A program made the position numbers and the translations under genes. The notes under the pieces were generated by a model, which was not told where the DNA came from, did no database searches, and worked only from the letters and a program-made list of their open reading frames with translations. Shown here piece by piece: positions 1 to 6,620 of a stretch of 35,511 bases of DNA. Within the stretch, counting starts at the first letter, position 1. Every line of letters begins with the position of its first letter. This DNA is from Treponema sp. (GTDB lineage: Bacteria; Spirochaetota; Spirochaetia; Treponematales; Breznakiellaceae): contig JAITUY010000058.1 of NCBI GenBank assembly GCA_031286095.1, positions 1 to 35,511 on the forward strand. Direction: 5' to 3'.

Positions 1-146
1 ATAAACAAATGCATGAAAAAAAACAAAAAGTAAATTCATTAATTTGTCCTAAATGTGGCGGTTCATTAGTTATTAGAAATGGACCTTATGGTAGTTTTTA
101 TGGTTGTTCAAATTATCCATCTTGTAGGTTCAAGCAAAATTATTAA
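1..146 (+). CDS. C-terminal fragment of a protein ending in a topoisomerase-type C4 zinc finger (5' end outside window)
   Basis: The frame beginning at base 3 is open from the window edge to a TAA at 144-146. It encodes CPKCGG, then a Gly/Tyr-rich stretch (GPYGSFYGCSNYPSC), so four cysteines are arranged as C-x2-C-x16-C-x5-C. This is the pattern of the zf-C4_Topoisom module, a zinc-binding nucleic-acid-binding domain found at the C-terminus of topoisomerase I and of many nuclease-like or NERD-domain proteins. The rest of the gene lies to the left, so the enzyme itself cannot be named. The first dispersed hairpin repeat begins directly after the stop codon. The ORF track omits this piece because it is partial. 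Confidence 0.7.
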   Translation, partial: KQMHEKKQKVNSLICPKCGGSLVIRNGPYGSFYGCSNYPSCRFKQNY

Positions 147-297
147 ATGGACTTGTTCGACAACCCGGTTGGTTGTCGAACAAGTCTTGCGGTTTTTCAG
201 GCTATAAGCCTGCGAACGCGGACTTTAGTCCGAAAGTTCGACAAAACCGCATTTTTTATATGAAGTTATTCAGAAACTGAAGTTTCCGAACAACTCT
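147..297 (+). repeat. Three-hairpin dispersed repeat, copy 1 (subfamily I, full length)
   Basis: Three consecutive palindromes are visible. Module 1 is a perfect 16-bp stem (GACTTGTTCGACAACC / GGTTGTCGAACAAGTC, loop CGGTT). Module 2 is an outer GCGGTTTT...AAAACCGC stem enclosing CAGGCT/AGCCTG and CGGACT/AGTCCG stems. Module 3 is AGTTATTCaGAAACT / AGTTTCcGAACAACT. It starts at the stop codon of the preceding gene fragment. This is the longest form and serves as the reference for the other copies. Confidence 0.9.
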
Positions 298-400
298 ATT
301 GTTTTTTTACTTATTTTTCACTGTTGTTACTATCACATATTCACAAAATAATCTTTTAGATTATCGGAATTAATAAATACTTGTTATAAAAAAGCAAAAC
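298..400. other. AT-rich spacer without recognisable features
   Basis: The stretch is mostly A/T with no long reading frame, no clear RNA gene and no repeat arm. It separates the first hairpin repeat from the attC-like palindromic site that begins near 401. Confidence 0.5.
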
Positions 401-600
401 GGCATATAACGAGGTTGCAGAAAAACTGTTTTTGAACAAAAAAGCTATTGAAAAATCATTGATTTTAGGCATTTTGGGGCCAATTTTAGGCATATTTTGA
501 AGTCGTTTTTTTAGAAACTATGTTTTTCTGCAACCTCAATATACCTGTAACTGCTAAATCGCCTTGGCGGCTCGGGCTACGCAAAACATTAGGCGCAATG
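401..600 (-). repeat. attC-like palindromic site A
   Basis: Read on the minus strand the site starts with an ATTGCGCCTAAT box at its right edge (587-600) and ends with a CGTTATATGC box at its left edge (about 402-412). Inside is a GAGCCGCC/GGCG stem with AGCAGTT nearby. A second strong stem (GAGGTTGCAGAAAAAC at 411 and its complement ending at 537) occupies the left half. The outer boxes are near-complementary like the R''/R' boxes of integron attC sites, and the site lies directly 3' of the minus-strand orphan gene at 615, as expected for a gene cassette. No integrase is in the window. The assignment is inference. Confidence 0.4.
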
Positions 601-614
601 TTTTTGATATATAT

Positions 615-1133
615 TTATAAAAATCCAAAGGTATGTAAAAAGTATAAAATTGAAAATAATAGTGAAATAATAAAAATATAAAAAAATGGTTGTTTTATAA
701 AATATCTGAAAGTGATTTTATTTTTGTTTATTAATATATTCTTTATGATAATAGTTGAAATTATAATAGGAGATTGTAAAGCAAATAATATTAGTATAAT
801 ATCAATATAATCTAAAATAAACAAATCGTATATATTAATATTGTTAATTGGAAGATTATCAAAAAAATAATCTTGAATTATTCCTGATAATAATAAACTA
901 ACGTAACTAGTAATAATAAAATAAATCATATAAAGAATTAAATAAGATAATTTTAATGATTTATTAACAATAATAAATAACATTATTGGAATTGTAAATA
1001 ATATCAAAAATATTCCCAAAAAGGCAACTGCTTGGTGTTGATATGCAAAAAGCCATGGAATTGATAATAAACCTATTATCATAAATATAAGTAAAATAAA
1101 TATTGAAAATAAAACAATAAGTAATTTATTCAT
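615..1133 (-). CDS. Orphan integral membrane protein, possible integron-type gene cassette
   Basis: About 172 residues if translation starts at the internal Met (MNKLLIVLF...). The ORF track extends 22 residues further, to a GTG inside the attC-like box, which is less likely. The protein is almost entirely hydrophobic Ile/Leu/Phe with roughly five membrane-spanning stretches and no recognised motif. Base composition is far more AT-rich than the metabolic genes to the right. No Shine-Dalgarno sequence is evident. Palindromic boxes containing TTAGGCGCA flank it on both sides in inverted orientation (587-600 and 1185-1202), which is why a captured cassette is suspected. Function is unknown. Confidence 0.5.
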   Translation of the reverse strand: MNKLLIVLFSIFILLIFMIIGLLSIPWLFAYQHQAVAFLGIFLILFTIPIMLFIIVNKSLKLSYLILYMIYFIITSYVSLLLSGIIQDYFFDNLPINNINIYDLFILDYIDIILILFALQSPIIISTIIIKNILINKNKITFRYFIKQPFFYIFIISLLFSILYFLHTFGFL

Positions 1134-1184
1134 TACATAACAATATAATAAAAAATAGATATTGTAAATAGTAAAAAACAAAAA

Positions 1185-1400
1185 CACTGCGCCTAACACG
1201 AGACTTCAACTGCTGAACCGCCTGCGAACTGCGCACCTTCGGCAAGACAGTTCTACGGCGGCTCTAACTGCGAAAAACCGAAGTCGGGCCTGCGCCATTT
1301 GTGCGGTTTTTCTCCGCCAAATTTAGGGCAATTTACTACGCAACGCCCTATTACCTGCCCCAAACGTCAGTTACAGCTAAAGTATTATGTGCAATGCTGG
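1185..1400 (-). repeat. attC-like palindromic site B
   Basis: On the minus strand the site opens with AGCATTGCACATAATAC (right edge, about 1382-1400) and closes with GTGTTAGGCGCAGTG (1185-1201), mutually near-complementary outer boxes. Internally a GCAGTTAGAGCCGCC / GGCGGTTCAGCAGTT stem is visible. The right-edge box shares GCAATGCTGGCT with site C at 13734-13745, 12 kb away. The closing box abuts the orphan membrane-protein gene on its 5' side. Confidence 0.4.
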
Positions 1401-1468
1401 CTAAAATTTATGAAAATATTAAAAAAATGTTGTATATATATTTTTTTTACGTTATATTTTATGTATTA

Positions 1469-1617
1469 GAGTTGTTCGGAAACTTCAGTTTCTCAACAAC
1501 TTCATATAAAAAACGCGGTTTTGTCGAACTTTCGGACTAAAGTCCGCGTTCGCAGGCTTATAGCCTGAAAAACCGCAAGACTTGTGAGACAACAAACCGG
1601 GTTGTCGAACAAGCCCA
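1469..1617 (-). repeat. Three-hairpin dispersed repeat, copy 2 (subfamily I, full length)
   Basis: Inverted relative to copy 1: the GAGTTGTTCGGAAAC arm comes first, then the GCGGTTTT middle module with both nested stems, then the GACAAC...GTTGTCGAACAAG module. The module 1 stem has the asymmetric GTGAGAC variant on one side. The left flank is TTA. Confidence 0.9.
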
Positions 1618-1697
1618 GGGGGCAAATACCGTTCACCTTATCATTAAACTTACATGATAGTTATATATCTTGTATAACAATAACATAGGAAGGAACT

Positions 1698-1732
1698 TTG
1701 AGTTCTTTGCGCCTCTGCGAGAAAAAATTAGG
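1698..1732. repeat. Short copy of a GCGCCTCTGCGAG dispersed motif
   Basis: The string CTTTGCGCCTCTGCGAGA matches one arm of the hairpin repeat at 23095-23230 and resembles the GCAGAG-type strings in the inverted pair at 20653 and 24492. It lies just upstream of the promoter of the first sulfur-metabolism gene. Confidence 0.5.
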
Positions 1733-1750
1733 AAGTAATGTTTTAAACCC

Positions 1751-1779
1751 TTGAAAACACACTAAACCTATTGTATAAA
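1751..1779 (+). promoter_or_regulatory. Sigma-70-type promoter giving a nearly leaderless transcript
   Basis: TTGAAA, a 17-bp spacer and TATAAA form a good housekeeping promoter. The -10 ends only 8 bases before the ATG at 1788, so the expected transcription start is within a few bases of the start codon. No ribosome-binding sequence exists between them, which suggests leaderless translation. Confidence 0.6.
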
Positions 1780-1787
1780 TAGGGTAT

Positions 1788-2918
1788 ATGGATATAAGCA
1801 CAATATGCGTACACGGGTGCGAAAAGAAGTTTGACACGACAGGGGCGGTAGCCGTTCCGATATTCGCGTCCGCTACTTTCGCGCACCCGGGCGTTGGACA
1901 AAGCACCGGTTTTGATTACTCTCGTTCGCTAAACCCCACAACTGTGCATTTGGAAGACACTGCCGCCGCTTTGGAAGGAGGCAGACACGCTGTAGCGTTT
2001 TCTTCAGGCATGGCGGCGGTTTCGGCATTGATAGAACTGTTTTCACCGGGCGAGCATATTATCGCTTCAGACGATCTTTACGGCGGCACATTCCGTCTTT
2101 TTTCGCACATATCACAAAAGAACGGCGTTAAATTTTCTTACGCTGATACGCTGGAAAAAATAGAAAAAGAGATAACTTCTTCTACAAAAGCGATATTTGT
2201 AGAAACGCCTTCCAATCCGATGATGCGCGTAACGGATATTTCCGCAGTTGCAAAAATCGCGCAAAAAAACAATTTGCTTTTTATTGTAGACAACACATTT
2301 CTTACGCCGTATTTTCAACAGCCGTTTTCTCTTGGAGCCGATATTGTTCTGCACAGCGCGACAAAATATTTAGGCGGACATAACGATACTCTGGCGGGGC
2401 TGTTGATTGTAAAGAATGATGATATTGCGGAAAAATTACGGTTTATCGCTAAAACCACAGGCGGCTGTCTTTCGCCTTTTGACAGTTTTCTTATTATCCG
2501 CGGGATAAAAACCCTTGCGATTCGGATGGAACGCCAGCAAGAAACCGCGCTTAAAATCGCGCGTTGGCTTTTACAGCAAAGCGCGGTAAAAAAAGTTTAT
2601 TATCCAGGATTACCGGAACACCCCGATTATGAAGTATCCCTCAGACAGACAAGCGGTTTTGGCGGGATGATTTCCTTCTCTGTAGCGAACGGGCAAGCGG
2701 CGGTAAAAATACTGGAAAGCGTAAAAATTATAAAATATGCCGAAAGTTTAGGAGGAGTTGAAAGCCTTATCACCTATCCGGTTCTTCAAACTCACGCCGA
2801 CATTCCCGAAAGCGAAAGAATAGCGCGGGGCATAGACGATTGTTTGTTGCGCCTATCGGTTGGACTTGAAGCGCCGGACGATCTAATAGCCGACCTTAAA
2901 CAGGCTTTTTCCCAATGA
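1788..2918 (+). CDS. Cys/Met-metabolism PLP enzyme (cystathionine gamma-synthase / gamma-lyase family)
   Basis: A 376-residue fold-type I PLP enzyme of the MetB/MetC/CGL/MGL family, usual length. The N-terminal part has FDYSRSLNPT and the SSGMAA phosphate-binding loop (about 71-76). D168 in VDNT contacts the pyridine nitrogen, and the SATKYLGGHND motif carries the PLP-binding lysine at K193. Such enzymes join O-acyl-homoserine with cysteine to make cystathionine, or cleave cystathionine or methionine. Sequence alone does not settle which. The 4-bp ATGA overlap with a PatB/MalY-type beta-lyase favours a cysteine-to-homocysteine route. The start matches the family N-terminus and sits just behind a strong promoter. 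A cytoplasmic homotetramer is expected. Confidence 0.88.
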   Translation: MDISTICVHGCEKKFDTTGAVAVPIFASATFAHPGVGQSTGFDYSRSLNPTTVHLEDTAAALEGGRHAVAFSSGMAAVSALIELFSPGEHIIASDDLYGGTFRLFSHISQKNGVKFSYADTLEKIEKEITSSTKAIFVETPSNPMMRVTDISAVAKIAQKNNLLFIVDNTFLTPYFQQPFSLGADIVLHSATKYLGGHNDTLAGLLIVKNDDIAEKLRFIAKTTGGCLSPFDSFLIIRGIKTLAIRMERQQETALKIARWLLQQSAVKKVYYPGLPEHPDYEVSLRQTSGFGGMISFSVANGQAAVKILESVKIIKYAESLGGVESLITYPVLQTHADIPESERIARGIDDCLLRLSVGLEAPDDLIADLKQAFSQ

Positions 2919-4132
2919 AGTACAATTTTGACCGCGTAATAAACAGAAAAAACACCTGTAGCATAAAATACGAACCCTCATGGCGCGGAAAACCTGATGA
3001 TGTGCTTCCCTTGTGGGTCGCCGATATGGATTTTCCCGCTCCGCCCTGCGTTCAAGAAGCGCTTATCCGCAGGGCAAAACATGGAATCTTCGGCTACTCC
3101 GAGCCTGACGCGGAATATTTTGATGTTATGCGCAAATGGTTTGATGTCCGCTTTAACTGGGCTATACAGCGCGACTGGCTGACAATTACTCCAGGGGTGG
3201 TAAACGCCCTGTACATCGCCGTCCGCGCGTTAACAGAACCGGGGGACGGTATTGTTATACAACAGCCCGTGTATTATCCGTTTGAATCAAGCATAAGGCA
3301 AACGGGACGGCAATTGCTTGTCAATGAACTTATATACAGCGAAGAATGCGGCGAAAAACGCGGTCTTTTTCGCTATACAATAGATTTTAATGATTTTGAG
3401 GAAAAGATCAAACAGGCAAAGTTGTTCATTATGTGCAATCCGCATAACCCTGTAGGGCGCGTCTGGAACCTTGATGAACTTACGCGCATGGGCGAAATAT
3501 GCCTGCGTTACGGCGTAAATGTTATCGCCGATGAAATCCACGAAGATTTTATTTTTCCAGGACACCGCCACCTCGTGTTTGCCGCGTTAAATCAGGAATT
3601 TGCGGATATTACCGTTACCTGCACGTCCCCGTCAAAAACATTTAATCTTGCCGGACTTATGAACGCCAATATTTTTATTTCCAACAAAGAACTGCGCGGA
3701 AAATTCAAAGAGGAGTACGTAAGATGCGGTTTAAGCCAGCCGGGTATAATGGGGCTGTCCGCCTGCAAAGCGGCGTATCAAGACGGCGCGCAGTGGCTGG
3801 ATCAGCTAATTGACTATCTAACAAAAAATATGTTATTATTAAAAACATATCTTTCCTGTAACATCCCAAAGATTAAACTTATTGAGCCGGAAGGAACATA
3901 TCTTGCGTGGCTGGATTGTAACGAACTTGGGCTTTCCGCCCAAAAACTGGATGAGACTGTTACGCAAAAAGGGAAATTATGGCTTAGCGCGGGTTATTCG
4001 TTTGGAAAAGGAGGCAATGGTTTCCAGCGCATGAATGCCGCCTGTCCGCGCTCTGTATTGCAAAACGCGCTGGAACGGTTGAAAAGCGTGGATTGGGAAA
4101 AAGCCCGGCACGAATCAACAACCTCGCTATGA
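2915..4132 (+). CDS. patB: PatB/MalY-type cystathionine beta-lyase (aminotransferase class I fold)
   Basis: A 405-residue PLP protein with the typical opening of the PatB/MalY branch (FDRVINRKNT, WVADMDFPAPP). CNPHNPVGRVW binds the substrate carboxylate, ADEIH (D206) contacts PLP, and TSPSKTFNLAGL carries the Schiff-base lysine K241. Members cleave C-S bonds in cystathionine or cysteine, releasing pyruvate, ammonia and a thiol. Translation is coupled to the preceding gene through an ATGA overlap, so the two probably act in sequence in homocysteine/methionine synthesis or in sulfur release from cysteine. Some MalY proteins also have regulatory roles, but nothing here indicates one. A short copy of the dispersed hairpin repeat follows 23 bases after the stop. 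Confidence 0.85.
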   Translation: MKYNFDRVINRKNTCSIKYEPSWRGKPDDVLPLWVADMDFPAPPCVQEALIRRAKHGIFGYSEPDAEYFDVMRKWFDVRFNWAIQRDWLTITPGVVNALYIAVRALTEPGDGIVIQQPVYYPFESSIRQTGRQLLVNELIYSEECGEKRGLFRYTIDFNDFEEKIKQAKLFIMCNPHNPVGRVWNLDELTRMGEICLRYGVNVIADEIHEDFIFPGHRHLVFAALNQEFADITVTCTSPSKTFNLAGLMNANIFISNKELRGKFKEEYVRCGLSQPGIMGLSACKAAYQDGAQWLDQLIDYLTKNMLLLKTYLSCNIPKIKLIEPEGTYLAWLDCNELGLSAQKLDETVTQKGKLWLSAGYSFGKGGNGFQRMNAACPRSVLQNALERLKSVDWEKARHESTTSL

Positions 4133-4155
4133 ACGGCGGAATTGTTGTTCTTATA

Positions 4156-4246
4156 ATGGACTTGTTCGACAACCCGGTTGGTTGTCTCACAAGTCTTGCG
4201 GTTTTTATATGAAGTTGTTCAGAAACTGAAGTTTCCGAACAACTCC
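4156..4246 (+). repeat. Three-hairpin dispersed repeat, copy 3 (middle module almost deleted)
   Basis: Module 1 (with the asymmetric GTCTCAC half) and module 3 are intact, but the middle is reduced to TTGCGGTTTTTATAT. This natural deletion form shows that the middle module is dispensable. The copy follows the patB stop. Confidence 0.9.
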
Positions 4247-4336
4247 AATGTATTTGTATTCGGGGTTTAATGCACTTTTCAGCGCCTAAAAGAGCTGGAT
4301 ATTAAACCTCTCAGCACGAATAAAACGGAGGGAAAA

Positions 4337-5329
4337 ATGAAAAATAAAAAACTTTTTTTAATGGCAACGGCGCTTTCTCTGCTTGCCGTTACTATCTTTT
4401 TTGCGGGCTGTTTTGAAAAAGTACAGGCGCAGGAAAAACCGCAAGCCCTTCCCTCGAAGCCTACTGCGCCCGCGCAGATTTCCAAAGTATATTTCACCGC
4501 AGACATAAGCCCCGCTGGGCTAATGGCGGTTTACAAGGCGCTTGGACAACAGCCAAGCGGCAGGGTTGCGGTAAAAATCTCTACGGGTGAATCACCTAAC
4601 AGCAACCATCTGCGTCCTGCTTTGATAAAAGACCTTGTTCAGTCAGTAAAAGGCACTATCGTTGAATCGAACACCGCCTACGGAGGAAGACGGGCAAGCA
4701 CTGCCGTACACAAACAGACAGCAAAGGATCACGGGTTTACAGCAATAGCCAATGTTGACATTCTTGACGAAAAAGGATCGATAAGCATTCCGGTAAAAGA
4801 CGGTACAAGGCTTAAAGAAAATTTTGTCGGCGCTAATTTTAAAAATTACGATTACTATGTCGTGCTTTCACATTTTAAAGGTCACGGAATGGGCGGCTTC
4901 GGCGGCGCTATCAAAAACATTTCCATAGGCATAGCGTCGTCGGAAGGAAAAGCGTGGATACACACCGGAGGAAAGAGCAAGTCCGGTTTTTCGGGAGATC
5001 AAAATTCATTTCTTGATTCAATGGCCGAGGCGGGAAAATCCGTCGTTGACAGTTTGAACGGCAAAATCCTCTATATAAATGTGATGAACCGTCTTTCGGT
5101 GGATTGCGACTGCAACGCAAACCCCGCTACTCCCGATATGCACGACATAGGAATACTCTCGTCTCTCGATCCTGTCGCCCTCGATCAAGCCTGCGTTGAT
5201 CTTGTGTACGCCGCCCCCGACGGAAAAAATTTAATACAGCGCATTGAATCGAGAAACGGAAAGAGGACGATCGAGCACGGGGCGGAGATAGGGCTTGGCA
5301 GTAAAAAATACGAACTTATAAAATTGTAA
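4337..5329 (+). CDS. DUF362-domain lipoprotein
   Basis: A 330-residue protein with a lipoprotein signal (MKNKK, hydrophobic stretch, FAGC with the modified cysteine at C25). A DUF362 domain follows from about residue 60: KVAVKISTGESPNSNHLRP, later GGRR and SHFKGHGMGGFGGAIKN, and a C-terminal CDCNANPATPDMHDIG segment followed by DPVALDQACVDL. DUF362 proteins are often linked to redox or iron-sulfur functions, but their biochemical role is not established. The CDC cluster and HDIG-like segment could bind a metal. GGAGGG lies 4 bases before the ATG, a strong ribosome-binding site. The gene is 12 bp from the following permease gene, so the two probably form an operon. Confidence 0.8.
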   Translation: MKNKKLFLMATALSLLAVTIFFAGCFEKVQAQEKPQALPSKPTAPAQISKVYFTADISPAGLMAVYKALGQQPSGRVAVKISTGESPNSNHLRPALIKDLVQSVKGTIVESNTAYGGRRASTAVHKQTAKDHGFTAIANVDILDEKGSISIPVKDGTRLKENFVGANFKNYDYYVVLSHFKGHGMGGFGGAIKNISIGIASSEGKAWIHTGGKSKSGFSGDQNSFLDSMAEAGKSVVDSLNGKILYINVMNRLSVDCDCNANPATPDMHDIGILSSLDPVALDQACVDLVYAAPDGKNLIQRIESRNGKRTIEHGAEIGLGSKKYELIKL

Positions 5330-5341
5330 ACCCAAATTACA

Positions 5342-6244
5342 ATGACTGATGCGTTTACAAGAGAACTGATTTATCTCTGGTATTACTTTTCTATTCAGTT
5401 TGAGCAAATTTTTTGGTACTGGCTGTTCGGAATGGTGTTGGGATCGATTATTTCAGTCTTTGGAAAAGAAAAAATCCACACGCTCTTTGTTTCAATGCGT
5501 AACACGAAAATGGGCGTTTTTGGTATTATTCCCGCCTCGCTTTTGGGCATTGCCTCGCCTTTATGCATGTACGGCACAATCCCTATTGCCGCAGGTTTCG
5601 CCGAAAAAGGCATGGCGCACGAATGGATCGCCGCCTTTGTAATGAGTTCAATTCTTCTTAACCCGCAGTTGCTTTTTTATAGCGCCGCTCTGGGCATACC
5701 GGCGCTTGTTATACGTTTTGTTAGTTGTTTTCTTTGCGGCATAATAGCTGGAATTTGCGTGAGGTTATTTTTCAAGAAGGGGCCGTTTTTTAAGTTTGCC
5801 AAATTTGAAAACAAGGAGAGCCGCGACACAGACCCTAATCCGCTTATCCGCTTCCTAAAAAATTTAGGAAGAAACATCAAGGCAACTGGGCCGTACTTTT
5901 TGGCGGGTATTATTCTTACAGCGCTTTTCCAGCGGTATGCGCCTCAGGAAACATTTGCTAAGTTATTCGGAAAGAACAAAGGATTCGGCGTGTTGATGTC
6001 CGCGGCTATTGGCGTTCCTTTATATGTGTGCGGCGGCGGCACGATCCCGCTTCTCCGCGAATGGATGTTAAACGGCATGACATTGGGTTCCGCATCGGCG
6101 TTTATGATTACAGGTCAGGCTATGAAAATAACCAACCTCGGGGCGGTAAAGATAGTTCTAGGCGTCAAGCGCTTTTTATTGTTTGTACTTTTTACGTTAC
6201 TGTTTGCCCTGCTAACAGGTCTTGCAGTAGATTTATTTTTTTAA
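5342..6244 (+). CDS. ArsP/DUF318 family permease
   Basis: A 300-residue inner-membrane protein with about eight hydrophobic segments in two halves. Each half has the family hallmark: CMYGTIPIAAG near residue 78 and CGGGTIPLLREW near residue 228. These repeated Cys-containing re-entrant motifs are typical of the ArsP_1 (DUF318) permease family, some members of which export trivalent organoarsenicals or other thiophilic ions. The substrate here is unknown. No Shine-Dalgarno is visible before the ATG, so coupling to the upstream DUF362 lipoprotein is likely. The stop codon TAA merges directly into copy 4 of the dispersed repeat. Confidence 0.8.
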   Translation: MTDAFTRELIYLWYYFSIQFEQIFWYWLFGMVLGSIISVFGKEKIHTLFVSMRNTKMGVFGIIPASLLGIASPLCMYGTIPIAAGFAEKGMAHEWIAAFVMSSILLNPQLLFYSAALGIPALVIRFVSCFLCGIIAGICVRLFFKKGPFFKFAKFENKESRDTDPNPLIRFLKNLGRNIKATGPYFLAGIILTALFQRYAPQETFAKLFGKNKGFGVLMSAAIGVPLYVCGGGTIPLLREWMLNGMTLGSASAFMITGQAMKITNLGAVKIVLGVKRFLLFVLFTLLFALLTGLAVDLFF

Positions 6245-6369
6245 TGGACTTGTTCTGCAACTGCGAACATTCGGTTCGAGTTGGTTGTCTCATGGTCAGC
6301 TACGCTGACCAGTCCTGCATTTTTTATTGGTAGTTGTTCAGAAAACTGAAGTTTACGAACAACTCTTAT
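6244..6369 (+). repeat. Three-hairpin dispersed repeat, copy 4 (subfamily II)
   Basis: Module 1 has an expanded loop (CTGCGAACATTCGGTTCGAG) and runs into a TGGTCAGC/GCTGACCA hairpin. The middle is GCATTTTTTATTGG and module 3 is AGTTGTTCAGAAAACTGAAGTTTACGAACAACT. The element begins inside the stop codon of the permease gene. Confidence 0.85.
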
Positions 6370-6620
6370 CAAGAACAGGTAAAATAGAGTTGTTTAAAAA
6401 CATTAGCTGTTAAACAAGTAAATATAAAACAAAAATATATACACTAATATTTATATAAAAACTATATAAAATGGGACAAAAATATTTATATATAAATTAA
6501 ATAAAAATGGGACGAATTTCCTTGCCTTATTCGGTTATTTTTATATCTTTTAATAAAAGGCCTTTTTTAAAGATTTTATCGGTTTTTTAGCCATTTATAG
6601 CGAAAAAGGGGGATATTAAA
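6370..6620. other. AT-rich leader region with a decayed repeat arm and a direct repeat
   Basis: Bases 6389-6421 look like a decayed module 3 arm of the dispersed repeat (AGAGTTGTTTAAAAAC...GTTAAACAA). A direct repeat of ATAAAAATGGGAC (6467-6478 and 6502-6514) follows in very AT-rich DNA. AAGGGGGA at 6606-6612 is the ribosome-binding site of the chemoreceptor gene. No convincing promoter was identified. Confidence 0.45.

Noticed and set aside
408-475. Conserved reading frame (NEVAEKLFLNK...) shared with 13660-13735
   Set aside because: Both copies are open only over the conserved stretch and have stops directly upstream, so shared noncoding (attC-like) sequence explains it better. A decayed common gene cannot be fully excluded.
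1301-1540. 79-residue plus-strand ORF
   Set aside because: It crosses attC-like site B and repeat copy 2 and its C-terminus is repeat sequence (LFGNFSF...). No ribosome-binding site or natural protein character.
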